Positions 8,171-17,111 of a stretch of 64,000 nucleotides of DNA are shown here, piece by piece. The first letter of the stretch is position 1. Every line of letters begins with the position of its first letter. Source of the stretch: Butyricicoccus intestinisimiae (GTDB taxonomy: Bacteria; Bacillota; Clostridia; Oscillospirales; Butyricicoccaceae); NCBI RefSeq assembly GCF_018918345.1, contig NZ_JAHLQI010000005.1, positions 62,001 to 126,000 on the forward strand, read 5' to 3'. The notes beneath the pieces are model-generated. The model made no database searches and was not told where the DNA came from. It saw only the letters and a list, made by a program, of their open reading frames with translations. The position numbers and the translations under genes were made by a program.

Positions 8171-10123
8171 ATGGAGAAGAAAACTGCGAGACCTCGTACC
8201 CCAAAGACCGCGAAAAAGCCGGAGGCACAGCCGTTTATCACGGAATTTGACCAGTATCTGTTCGGTCAGGGCGTACATTATGAAATTTACAAAAAGTTGG
8301 GCGCACACGTTGCCATGAAAAAGGGCAAGAAGGGTGTGTATTTTGCCGTTTGGGCACCGGATGCCGCACGCGTATGTTTGGTCGGCGATTTTAACGGCTG
8401 GGATCGCGAAGCGGACCCGATGACGCGTCTGGAGCCGCTCGGCATTCATGAATTGTTCGTGCCGGGCATGAAGGAAGGTGCGCTGTACAAATATGCCGTG
8501 ACCGGTCAGGATGGCAAGACGATTCTCAAGAGTGACCCGTATGGCTTCAGCGCAGAGATGCGCCCGAGCACCGCATCCAAGGTCGCTTCGATTGACGGAT
8601 TTAAGTGGTCGGACAACCGTTGGATTGACAACCGTGCGCAGTCCAAATTCCAGAAAGAGCCGATGGCAATTTATGAGATGCATCCGGGCTCTTGGAAAAA
8701 GCACACGCCAGAAAATGAGGACGATCCGGGATTTTACAACTTCCGCGAGCTGGCGCCGGAGCTGGTCACCTATCTCAAGGAGATGGGATATACTCACGTC
8801 GAGCTGATTGGCGTCGCAGAGCATCCGTTTGACGGCTCTTGGGGCTATCAGGTCACGGGATATTATGCGCCGACATCCCGCTACGGCACGCCGAAGGACT
8901 TTATGTACTTCGTCAATTATCTGCATAAGCATAAAATCGGTGTCATTCTGGACTGGGTTCCGGCACATTTCCCGCGCGACGAGCATGGTCTGGCAAACTT
9001 TGACGGCAAGGCGCTGTATGAGTATGCAGACCCGAAGAAGGGCGAGCATCCGGATTGGGGCACCAAAATTTTTGACTACGGCAGAAACGAGGTCAAGAAT
9101 TTCTTGATTGCCAATGCGCTGTATTGGCTGACCGAATACCATGTCGACGGTCTGCGCATTGACGCCGTGGCATCCATGCTGTATCTCGACTACGGCAAGC
9201 AGGATGGCCAGTGGGTTGCCAACAAGTACGGAGAAAATAAGAATCTGGAAGCGATTGAATTTTTCCGTCACCTCAATTCCATTGTGCATCAGCGCAAGCC
9301 GGGTACAGTTATGATTGCGGAAGAATCCACGGCATGGCCGATGGTCACAGGCGATCCGGAAGACGGCGGTCTTGGCTTTGACCTCAAGTGGAACATGGGC
9401 TGGATGAATGATTTTCTGGAATATCAGAAGTGCGACCCGTACTTCCGCAAATACAATCACAACAAGATGACGTTCTCCATGACCTATGCGTACAGCGAGA
9501 ACTATATCCTCGTCATCTCGCACGATGAAGTGGTACATCTGAAGAAATCCATGCTGGAAAAAATGCCGGGCAGCGACGAGCAGAAGTTTGCCAATCTGAA
9601 GGCAGCTTATGCGTTCATGCTGGGTCATCCGGGCAAAAAGCTGCTGTTCATGGGACAGGAGTTCGGTGAACGCCGTGAGTGGAGTGAGGCGCGTGAGCTG
9701 GATTGGGCATCGCTCAATGATCCGCGGCACGAAGGACTCAAGGAATATGTTGGACAGCTGCTGACAATGTACAACAAGTATCCGGCACTGTACGGCATGG
9801 ATGATACATGGGATGGATTCCAGTGGATCAATGCGAATGATGGCGACCGCAGCATCTTCAGCTTTGTTCGCTATTCGCCGAGCAAGCGAAACAATCTGCT
9901 GTTTGTCATCAACTTCACGCCGGTGGATCGTCCGGATTATCGTGTGGGTGTGCCGAAGAAAAAGCGCTACACCAAGATTTTGAGCACGAAGGCACCGGAA
10001 ATCGGCGGCGCGGCAGATACCGAGCCGGTGATTTATCAGGCAACAGCGTCCGAGTGCGATGGACAGCCGTATTCCATTGGCTATCCGCTGCCGGGCTATG
10101 GTGTAGCTGTGTTTAAGTTCTGA
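8171..10123 (+). CDS. glgB: 1,4-alpha-glucan branching enzyme GlgB
   Basis: Forms alpha-1,6 branches in glycogen. An N-terminal CBM48 module (FAVWAPDAARVCLVGDFNGW) precedes the GH13 barrel. The catalytic triad is visible: nucleophile D331 in DGLRIDAV, acid/base E384 in MIAEES and D452 in SHDEVVH. A C-terminal beta domain ends the 650-residue protein. The ATG at 8171 is preceded by AAGGAG and removes an unsupported 53-residue extension. The Lys/Pro-rich first 20 residues are not conserved. No other glycogen genes flank it, so glgB stands apart from any glgACD cluster here. Confidence 0.96.
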   Translation: MEKKTARPRTPKTAKKPEAQPFITEFDQYLFGQGVHYEIYKKLGAHVAMKKGKKGVYFAVWAPDAARVCLVGDFNGWDREADPMTRLEPLGIHELFVPGMKEGALYKYAVTGQDGKTILKSDPYGFSAEMRPSTASKVASIDGFKWSDNRWIDNRAQSKFQKEPMAIYEMHPGSWKKHTPENEDDPGFYNFRELAPELVTYLKEMGYTHVELIGVAEHPFDGSWGYQVTGYYAPTSRYGTPKDFMYFVNYLHKHKIGVILDWVPAHFPRDEHGLANFDGKALYEYADPKKGEHPDWGTKIFDYGRNEVKNFLIANALYWLTEYHVDGLRIDAVASMLYLDYGKQDGQWVANKYGENKNLEAIEFFRHLNSIVHQRKPGTVMIAEESTAWPMVTGDPEDGGLGFDLKWNMGWMNDFLEYQKCDPYFRKYNHNKMTFSMTYAYSENYILVISHDEVVHLKKSMLEKMPGSDEQKFANLKAAYAFMLGHPGKKLLFMGQEFGERREWSEARELDWASLNDPRHEGLKEYVGQLLTMYNKYPALYGMDDTWDGFQWINANDGDRSIFSFVRYSPSKRNNLLFVINFTPVDRPDYRVGVPKKKRYTKILSTKAPEIGGAADTEPVIYQATASECDGQPYSIGYPLPGYGVAVFKF

Positions 10124-10143
10124 CAATAGGTTTTTCTGACAAC

Positions 10144-10177
10144 ACAAAGGCTGTCTCCGCAGAGAGACAGCCTTTGT
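10144..10177. terminator. Bidirectional terminator between convergent glgB and the symporter gene
   Basis: A perfect 14-bp stem (ACAAAGGCTGTCTC with its inverse) and a six-base loop, situated between the two converging stop codons. Confidence 0.85.
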
Positions 10178-10218
10178 TCGTTCCAGAAGGAAAAAGGATT
10201 GATTTTGTGTAAGCAAAG

Positions 10219-11676
10219 TTAAGAAGCACTGCTTGTGTCGGAAGAATCGGAGACAGATACAACGTGACCCGCTTTGCGCGCTTCGCGTTCCGCCTTGATG
10301 GTCGGCTGGAATCGCTTGACTTCCTTTGCGATGACGCCGGACAGCGCCAGCATGCAAATCAGATTTGGAATTGCCATCAGTGCGTTGGCAATATCCGACA
10401 GGTTCCAAACGAGATCCAGAGACATCGTTGCACCGACAAATGCGATAATCGAAAAGATAACGCGGTAAGCGATGCAGATGGATTTTTTCTTGACGATGTA
10501 TTCCAGTGCCTTTTCGCCGTGATATTCCCAGCCGAGGATGGTGGAAAAGGCGAACAGCGCAATGCCAATCGTGACGATCCAAGCGCCGAAGGTGCCGAGA
10601 ACCGTGCGGAAAGCTTCAATGGTCAGTGCAGAACCGACAACCAGTTCACCGGATGCATCGGTCATGCCGAGCACGCCGGAGGAACAGATAGCCAGACCGG
10701 TGATGGTGCAGATAACAATGGTGTCGAAAAAAGTACCTGTCATGTTGATATAACCCTGCCGAACCGGATCGTCGGTTGTGGCAGCGGCTGCGGTGATTGC
10801 TGCGGAGCCCATGCCGGCTTCATTGGAAAAACAGCCGCGGGCGACACCGTAACGCATAGAGCTCATCATGCTGGACGTGATGGTGCCGAGTACGCCGCCT
10901 GCGACAGCGTCCGGACTGAATGCACACTTGAACATGAGAACAACAGCGCTTGGAACAGCGGTGATGTTGCCGAGGATGACAATGAGACCGAAAATCAAAT
11001 AAAAGACTGCCATAACCGGAACAATGACAGAAGATACCTTAGACAGACGCGTGATGCCGCCGAGCAGGATGACCAAAACCAGAACGGCAACGATGAGACC
11101 GACAAGCCGTTCCGGCACGTGGAACGTGCTGTTCAGCGCGGTGGAAATAGAATTCGCCTGCGTCATGTTGCCGATACCGAATGATGCGATGACGGCAAAG
11201 ATGGCGAACAGCATCGCCAGCACGGCGCCAAAGGTCTTGTTTTTGAGGCCACGCTTCATGGTGGTCATCGGGCCGCCGAGCATTTCGCCCGCATCATTGG
11301 TCGTGCGGTACTTGATGGCAAGCAGACATTCGGAGAATTTGCTGGTCAGACCAAAAATAGCGGAAATTTCCATCCAGACCAGCGCGCCGGGGCCGCCGCT
11401 GACCAATGCGGTGGCAACGCCCACGATGTTGCCGGTGCCGATGGTGGCGGCGAGTGCCGTCATCAGTGCGGCGAACGGAGAAATATCACCGGTGCCGCGG
11501 TGCGTGCCGCGCGCATCTTTGCTGAACACCGAATGTAGGGCATACGGCAGATTGCGCCAAGTTGCGAATCCAATGCGAACGGTTAGGAAAATGCCGGTTC
11601 CCACGAGAAGCACCAGCATGACCGGTCCCCACACGAAGCTGTCTACAGCTGAAACGATGTTGGAGAATGTTTCCAT
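10219..11676 (-). CDS. Alanine/glycine:cation symporter (AgcS family)
   Basis: An integral membrane protein of 485 residues importing alanine or glycine with Na+ or H+. Family hallmarks are GTGNIVGVATAL in an early helix, GGPGALVWMEISAIFG, and SNEAGMGSAAITAAAA in the middle of the protein. The ATG at 11676 has AAGGGAG upstream; a frame extending to 11745 runs through the leader hairpin and is not supported. It is transcribed alone from the promoter at 11803-11831. The roughly 120-base leader between promoter and start contains a terminator-like hairpin, so expression may be attenuated. Confidence 0.94.
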   Translation of the reverse strand: METFSNIVSAVDSFVWGPVMLVLLVGTGIFLTVRIGFATWRNLPYALHSVFSKDARGTHRGTGDISPFAALMTALAATIGTGNIVGVATALVSGGPGALVWMEISAIFGLTSKFSECLLAIKYRTTNDAGEMLGGPMTTMKRGLKNKTFGAVLAMLFAIFAVIASFGIGNMTQANSISTALNSTFHVPERLVGLIVAVLVLVILLGGITRLSKVSSVIVPVMAVFYLIFGLIVILGNITAVPSAVVLMFKCAFSPDAVAGGVLGTITSSMMSSMRYGVARGCFSNEAGMGSAAITAAAATTDDPVRQGYINMTGTFFDTIVICTITGLAICSSGVLGMTDASGELVVGSALTIEAFRTVLGTFGAWIVTIGIALFAFSTILGWEYHGEKALEYIVKKKSICIAYRVIFSIIAFVGATMSLDLVWNLSDIANALMAIPNLICMLALSGVIAKEVKRFQPTIKAEREARKAGHVVSVSDSSDTSSAS

Positions 11677-11735
11677 AATGTTTGACTCCCTTCTTATCAT
11701 ACCGCATGAAGCAGAAACCTTGCGAAAAAGAAAAA

Positions 11736-11774
11736 AGATAGACAAAGACGGGAACGAGACGTCTTTGTCTATCT
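11736..11774 (-). promoter_or_regulatory. Terminator-like hairpin in the 5' leader of the alanine/glycine symporter gene
   Basis: On the minus strand a perfect 14-bp stem (AGATAGACAAAGAC with its inverse) with an 11-base loop is followed by TTTTTTCTTTTT. It lies downstream of the promoter and upstream of the ribosome site of the symporter gene, so it is an attenuator rather than the end of another gene. Short complementary segments at 11783-11789 and 11699-11705 (7 bp) bracket it and could form a closing stem near the ribosome site. Confidence 0.6.
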
Positions 11775-11802
11775 GCTGTTACGCGGTATTTAAATCACTT
11801 TT

Positions 11803-11831
11803 ATTATACCGCATTTGCAAGAAAAAAGCAA
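11803..11831 (-). promoter_or_regulatory. Sigma-A promoter of the alanine/glycine symporter gene
   Basis: Minus strand: TTGCTT, 17-bp spacer, TATAAT. The predicted RNA start near 11796 leaves a leader of about 120 bases. Confidence 0.65.
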
Positions 11832-11982
11832 GCATCTTTCAAAATATTTTTAATAACCGGAGAAAACAGCAGAAAAAACGCAGAAATTGTATGAAAAAGA
11901 AGAATGAAATGCATCGTCTGTTGCATTTTCTGTGCATTCATGGTAAGGTTAAACAAGAAAAAAACGCGAAGGAGAACCCAAC

Positions 11983-12723
11983 GTGACGAATTTTCGATTG
12001 ACTATAGAATATGATGGCAGGCGATACAGCGGCTGGCAGCGGCAGGGAAATACGGACAATACCATTCAGGGAAAAATTGAACAGATTCTCAGCCGCATGA
12101 CAGGCCATGCGGTGGAAATCAACGGCGCGGGCAGAACCGACGCCGGTGTCCATGCGCGGGCACAGGTTGCCAATGTCAAAATCCGCACGGATAAGACCGC
12201 GCAGGAGATTCAAGAGCTGTTAAACCACTATCTGCCGCAGGATATTGCGGTGACGGCGTGCGAACAAGCGCCGGAGCGGTTTCATGCGCGTCTCAACGCC
12301 AAGGGCAAGCACTATCGCTATCGCCTGTGCGACGGCGGCGTGCCGGATGTCTTTGCGAGAAACTATGTCTGTGCATGGGAACAGCACTTGGATGTCGATG
12401 CCATGCAGCGGGCGGCGGCGCATCTCGTTGGCACGCATGATTTTCGCGCGATGTCCTCGGTAAACAAACGGTTTAAAAAGTCTACGGTGCGCACGATTAC
12501 ACAGATTACGATTACGCGCAAGCCGCGGGAGATTTGCTTCGATGTCATCGGAACCGGCTTTTTATATAATATGGTAAGAATCTTGATTGGCACGCTCGTA
12601 GAGGTCGGCGAAGGGAAGCGCGCGCCGGACAGCATGCCCGCTATCTTGGACAGCTTGGATCGGCAGCAGGCGGGCATGACCATGCCGCCGCAGGGTCTGA
12701 CGCTGGAAACAGTTCTCTATTGA
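11983..12723 (+). CDS. truA: tRNA pseudouridine(38-40) synthase TruA
   Basis: Converts uridines 38-40 in the tRNA anticodon stem-loop to pseudouridine. The catalytic aspartate is D53 in the motif GRTDAGVHA, and the family blocks FRLTIEYDGRRYSGWQ, KHYRYRL and FLYNMVRILIGTL are present. Length (246 aa) is normal. The start is a GTG with AAGGAG 8 bases upstream. It is followed after 56 bp by a FadR-type regulator on the same strand. A housekeeping gene with a firm assignment. Confidence 0.97.
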   Translation: MTNFRLTIEYDGRRYSGWQRQGNTDNTIQGKIEQILSRMTGHAVEINGAGRTDAGVHARAQVANVKIRTDKTAQEIQELLNHYLPQDIAVTACEQAPERFHARLNAKGKHYRYRLCDGGVPDVFARNYVCAWEQHLDVDAMQRAAAHLVGTHDFRAMSSVNKRFKKSTVRTITQITITRKPREICFDVIGTGFLYNMVRILIGTLVEVGEGKRAPDSMPAILDSLDRQQAGMTMPPQGLTLETVLY

Positions 12724-12779
12724 TTTCTTCTGAAAAAGTGGTATGATAAGGAATATGCCAATATAAGGAAGAATATGTC

Positions 12780-13481
12780 ATGAAGAACAATACACTCACG
12801 CAGCGCACAGCGGATCGGCTGCGTCATATGATCGTCAAACAAAAAAAATTTCATTTCGGGGAAAAGCTGCCCAATGAAAACGACTTGTCGGAACAATTGG
12901 GCATCAGCCGCACAACCCTGCGCGAAGCCATCCGGATTCTGACCTCTGAGGGACTGCTGGTTGTTCGGCGCGGAAAGGGAACGTTTGTGTCGGATCAAAT
13001 CAATCAGTACGCAGATCCGGAACTGCTGGGATTGGGAGCGCTGACCGATACCAAAATTACCTTGCGTGATCTGTACGAGGCGCGCATGATTTTCGAGCCG
13101 GAAGCGGCAGCGCTTGCGTGTCGGCGGGCGAGCGATGAGGAAATTCAACATATCTTGGAGCTGGGGCGCATTTGTCAGGAACAGCTCAAGAGCAATCCGA
13201 CCGGAAAAAAGCGCATTGAGTCGGAAAACATGTTCCACGGCGCGATTATCCGCGCCGCGCATAACGACTTTCTCAGCCAGTTCGTACCGCTGTTGACACA
13301 GACCATTGAACAGACGTTTTCGTTTCAATTTGACTACGAAGTGATCGCAGAGGACGCATTTAAAGACCATATTTTGATTATGGAGTTTTTACAGAAGCGC
13401 GATGCAGAGGCCACGCGCAGCGCCGTTCGCATTCACCTGCATCACGCCGTTTGGAACGAGCAGCTGCCGGAGCGTCCTTAG
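12780..13481 (+). CDS. FadR-subfamily GntR transcriptional regulator (FCD ligand domain)
   Basis: An N-terminal winged helix ([20 protein letters not shown], then [13 protein letters not shown]) and an all-helical C-terminal FCD domain with acidic and His residues ([36 protein letters not shown]) that usually bind a metal and a carboxylic acid ligand. 233 residues, ATG start. It lies 161 bp upstream of ilvC on the same strand. Two dyads that fit the FadR-type operator pattern TNGTNNNACNA sit between the ilvC promoter and the ilvC start. I infer that it regulates ilvC, perhaps sensing a branched-chain keto or hydroxy acid; the ligand is not known. Confidence 0.9.
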   Translation: MKNNTLTQRTADRLRHMIVKQKKFHFGEKLPNENDLSEQLGISRTTLREAIRILTSEGLLVVRRGKGTFVSDQINQYADPELLGLGALTDTKITLRDLYEARMIFEPEAAALACRRASDEEIQHILELGRICQEQLKSNPTGKKRIESENMFHGAIIRAAHNDFLSQFVPLLTQTIEQTFSFQFDYEVIAEDAFKDHILIMEFLQKRDAEATRSAVRIHLHHAVWNEQLPERP

Positions 13482-13540
13482 TATATAAAAGTGCCTAAAA
13501 TTATTAGCTCTCTTTTGTATAAAATATTTTGAAAAAAATA

Positions 13541-13569
13541 TTGACAGGAGAGAGCAGCTAGAGTATAAT
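13541..13569 (+). promoter_or_regulatory. Consensus sigma-A promoter of ilvC
   Basis: TTGACA, 17-bp spacer, TATAAT: a perfect match to consensus, consistent with very high expression when not repressed. Confidence 0.85.
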
Positions 13570-13582
13570 AAAACACAGTTAA

Positions 13583-14668
<1,086 letters not shown>

Positions 14669-14690
14669 TTCGCTTTTGCCAATATATAAA

Positions 14691-14726
14691 AGAGGGACAT
14701 CACATGCTGTGATGCCCCTTTTTTAT
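14691..14726 (+). terminator. Terminator after ilvC
   Basis: A hairpin AGGGACATCAC...GTGATGCCCCTT with one mismatch, followed by six T. It ends about 15 bases before the next start codon, so the ClC gene could still receive some read-through. Confidence 0.75.
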
Positions 14727-14741
14727 GCTAGGAGGAGTCAT

Positions 14742-15959
14742 ATGAATGTAAAGACGATCGGACGGGAGTACGGCGTGCTGCTGCTGCTCGGTGTGCTGGG
14801 GATTCCCATCGGTGCGGCAATCGGTGCGGTAGATGTGCTGTTTGGGCGCGTGCTGCTGGCTGTCAGCGCCGTCCGCGCGGCGCATGTCATGCCGCTGCTG
14901 TTATTTCTGGCGCCGATTGGCGTGGCAATCGTGTGGGCGTATGCCAAATATGGCGGCATCAGCGGCAAGGGCATGTCCCTTGTGTTTGAGGTCGGACACG
15001 GAAAAGAAAGCAATATCCCGCTTCGGTTGGTTCCGTTTGTCATGGTCAGTACATGGCTGACGCATCTGTTCGGCGGCAGTGCAGGCAGGGAAGGCGTTGC
15101 CGTCCAGCTCGGCGCCGCGCTCTCGCACAGCTTTGGCAAGCGGCTGGAAGCATATATTCCGGATGCCGCGCGAATCTTTCTCATCACAGGCATGGCGGCG
15201 GGCTTTTCTGGCCTGTTTCAGACGCCAATTGCCGCCACGCTGTTTGCCATCGAGGTGCTGTCTGCGGGCAGTTTGGCACTGTCTGCGCTGATTCCGGCGG
15301 TGACTGCCTCGTTTACGGCGTGCTGGGTTTCCAGCGCATTGGGATTGGAAAAATTTTCTGTAGATGTTTCAGCAAAGCTTTCGATGGATTTGCCGCTGTT
15401 GGGCAAATTGGCGGTGCTCGGTGTGCTGTTTGGTCTGACAGGCGGCGTATTTGCATGGGGACTGCGGCAGGCAAAAACACTGGCAGCGCGTGCGCTTCCG
15501 CAGCCGCTGGTGCGGATTGCGGTCATGGGCGTCTGCCTGAGTGCGCTGCTGCTATTGCTGCACGCGGGGCGGTATTGCGGATTGGGCACCAATTTAATTT
15601 CCGCCTGCTTTTCCGGAGAAACCGTGTACAGCTATGACTGGCTGCTCAAACTGGCGCTGACCATTGGCACGCTGGCGGCGGGCTATCAGGGCGGCGAGGT
15701 GACGCCACTGTTTTCCATCGGTGCGACGCTGGGCGTGCTGCTGTCGGGGATAGTCGGCTTGCCGGTGCAGCTGACCGCTGCGCTGGGATATGCGGCAGTG
15801 TTTGGCAGCGCGACCAATACCATGCTGGCACCTGTGCTCATCGGCGCAGAGGTGTTCGGCATGTCGAATTTGCCCTACTTTTTCATCGTGTGTGCCGTCT
15901 CGTTTGCCTGCAACCGCAATGCATCCATTTACACGAAGCAGCATGTTACACAATTTTGA
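14742..15959 (+). CDS. ClC-type ion channel/antiporter
   Basis: Multi-helix ClC protein of 405 residues. The gating glutamate motif reads GSAGREGVAVQLGAALS, the first selectivity loop GKGMSLV, and the third conserved region YQGGEVTPLFSIGATLG. The GREG-xx-VQ form and the lack of a canonical GSGIP loop resemble the branch of bacterial ClC proteins that includes fluoride exporters, but I cannot settle chloride versus fluoride from sequence alone. I found no fluoride riboswitch in the short upstream gap. ATG start with GGAGGAG. No partner gene is evident. Confidence 0.85.
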   Translation: MNVKTIGREYGVLLLLGVLGIPIGAAIGAVDVLFGRVLLAVSAVRAAHVMPLLLFLAPIGVAIVWAYAKYGGISGKGMSLVFEVGHGKESNIPLRLVPFVMVSTWLTHLFGGSAGREGVAVQLGAALSHSFGKRLEAYIPDAARIFLITGMAAGFSGLFQTPIAATLFAIEVLSAGSLALSALIPAVTASFTACWVSSALGLEKFSVDVSAKLSMDLPLLGKLAVLGVLFGLTGGVFAWGLRQAKTLAARALPQPLVRIAVMGVCLSALLLLLHAGRYCGLGTNLISACFSGETVYSYDWLLKLALTIGTLAAGYQGGEVTPLFSIGATLGVLLSGIVGLPVQLTAALGYAAVFGSATNTMLAPVLIGAEVFGMSNLPYFFIVCAVSFACNRNASIYTKQHVTQF

Positions 15960-16017
15960 CGGGCGCAAAAAAATTTCCTGCATGAACCAAAAACGGCGCA
16001 CTGCGAAATGATACAAA

Positions 16018-16044
16018 AAACAGGGGAAAAATCCCCTGTTTTCT
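16018..16044 (+). terminator. Terminator after the ClC gene
   Basis: AAACAGGGGA and its inverse TCCCCTGTTT form a 10-bp stem with a short A loop, followed by TTC and T-rich sequence. Confidence 0.75.
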
Positions 16045-16415
16045 TGCATTTTTCCGGTTGTTCCCATCAGTTTTTCACATGTGTTTGGTGTATTGTTACA
16101 GACAGCACCTGAATTTTTGCTTGCATATTTGGCACGGTATGCATTTGTTACAAATACTGTCGGATTTTGATTGGGAACTTTGAACAATTTCAAGGTTGCA
16201 TTTTTGTTGTAAATGACTATAATAAGAATTGTTGAGAGGAACGAAACGAACACAGAAACCTCTTAACAAAAATGTTTTTTTCATTTTTATTTTACCTTCC
16301 TTTTCTACTTTTTTTACTATATTGTATGGTCTGGGATTGCTATTCTTCTTATCTCTCTATCTCTCCTTTCCTTGTTGTTGTGAGAATAGCTTCTCTCTCT
16401 TAATCCTCAGACCAT
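16045..16415. other. Gene-free structured intergenic region
   Basis: About 370 bp without a supportable gene between two terminators. It holds a promoter at 16196-16223, a long imperfect inverted repeat GTTCCCATCA/TGATTGGGAAC at about 16059-16178, a hairpin TTGAGAGG/CCTCTTAA starting near the predicted RNA start (about 16230-16268), and a nested inverted repeat at 16324-16416. The + strand is unusually pyrimidine-rich between 16290 and 16410. Two short ORFs (16229-16417 + and 16096-16284 -) exist but are not convincing proteins. A small non-coding RNA is the best guess. Confidence 0.4.
16196..16223 (+). promoter_or_regulatory. Candidate promoter inside the gene-free region
   Basis: TTGCAT, 16-bp spacer, TATAAT on the + strand. 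A transcript starting near 16230 would reach the terminator at 16416-16457 without crossing a recognised gene. Confidence 0.5.
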
Positions 16416-16416
16416 A
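16324..16416. repeat. Nested imperfect inverted repeat
   Basis: The outer arms TATGGTCTGGGATT (16324-16337) and AATCCTCAGACCATA (16402-16416) pair except for one extra base. The inner arms GCTATTCT (16338-16345) and AGAATAGC (16383-16390) are perfect. Together they would fold into one long stem with a pyrimidine-rich loop. Confidence 0.55.
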
Positions 16417-16457
16417 AAAAAAGATTCCGTCCGAATGGGGGACGGAATCTTTTTTTA
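16416..16457. terminator. Bidirectional terminator
   Basis: AAAAAAAGATTCCGTC pairs with GACGGAATCTTTTTTT around a short loop. It serves the minus-strand gene ending at 16455 and could end a + strand transcript from the gene-free region. Confidence 0.85.
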
Positions 16458-17021
16458 TTGTTCTTTATCCAGCGGAACGGTTTCCAATGTCTGCGGCTCC
16501 GGCTCCTTTGCGACGCCCTGCATATTCTGCAGGTTTTCGATGTGCTTGTCCAGCGCTTCCATTTCTGCGAGATAGGCATCCACAGCCTTTTTCTTCTGCT
16601 CATACGTGCCCTTGGAGAACGGAATGCGCAGATGCGGCTCCGCATACTCGCGGCTGAATAAGAAACCGGCGGCGGCGCCGATAATTTGCCACCAGCCGAC
16701 AGCGCCCTTGGTCATGCCGAGGTCAAAGACCTGATTGATGATGCCATAGGCGATCATGCCGGCACAGAAAAAAATCAGCGTCAGATAAAAGCGCAGCGCG
16801 GGCATATTCCACAGCGTGACTTCCGTCAGTCTAGGCTTTAAAGCGATATAATCCGGATGATCGGGAAAATCCGGATCGACATCCGGCTGCTTGGGCTGTG
16901 TGGGCTGTACATCCGGCCCCTGTACCTGCTGTTCCGGCAAATCAGCGGTCAAATCGTGCAGTTTGGTTTTGTCGATGTTCTTGTCGTGCATTTCGTCTTT
17001 TAATTGACTGAAAAAACTCAT
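16455..17021 (-). CDS. Hypothetical membrane protein, 188 aa
   Basis: Not a family I recognise. The first 85 residues are soluble and charged with a Pro/Gln/Asp-rich stretch (VQPTQPKQPDVDPDFPDHPD). Two hydrophobic helices follow (FYLTLIFFCAGMIAYGIINQ and VGWWQIIGAAAGFLF). The C-terminal 65 residues are a charged helix likely to form a coiled coil (YEQKKKAVDAYLAEMEALDK). The start ATG at 17021 has a weak GGGAGAG upstream. It is downstream of the sugar kinase gene on the same strand after a 90-bp gap. It is probably a small cytoplasmic-membrane protein with both ends inside the cell; function unknown. Confidence 0.75.
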   Translation of the reverse strand: MSFFSQLKDEMHDKNIDKTKLHDLTADLPEQQVQGPDVQPTQPKQPDVDPDFPDHPDYIALKPRLTEVTLWNMPALRFYLTLIFFCAGMIAYGIINQVFDLGMTKGAVGWWQIIGAAAGFLFSREYAEPHLRIPFSKGTYEQKKKAVDAYLAEMEALDKHIENLQNMQGVAKEPEPQTLETVPLDKEQ

Positions 17022-17111
17022 ATGTATCGTCTCTCCCTATTTTTTTGAGCATATGTGTCACAGCTACTAGTATAGCATACTGCATAAGAAATGTGTGAAT
17101 AAATTGGAAAT

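Noticed and set aside
8069-10582. 837-codon open frame on the minus strand opposite glgB
   Set aside because: It lies antisense to a gene with all catalytic residues intact, has biased low-complexity composition (Arg, His, Ile, Cys) and no ribosome site; a shadow of third-codon GC bias.
12745-12760. TGGTATGATAA before the FadR-type gene as a third operator
   Set aside because: It has one mismatch in the operator core and the same TGGTATGAT string occurs as an extended -10 before other genes (near 37600 and 46600), so it is most likely just a promoter element.
14669-14741. Possible fluoride riboswitch before the ClC gene
   Set aside because: The gap contains only the ilvC terminator and a ribosome site; no match to the crcB motif.
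16096-16284. 62-codon minus-strand ORF starting MKKTFLLRG with AAGGAAGG upstream
   Set aside because: Start region looks plausible, but the frame runs through the promoter and hairpins and has no conserved-looking composition; kept only as a possibility in the gene-free region.
16229-16417. 62-codon + strand hydrophobic ORF
   Set aside because: Begins at a TTG at the predicted RNA start, without a ribosome site, and is made of a pyrimidine tract that gives Phe/Leu/Ser by composition alone.
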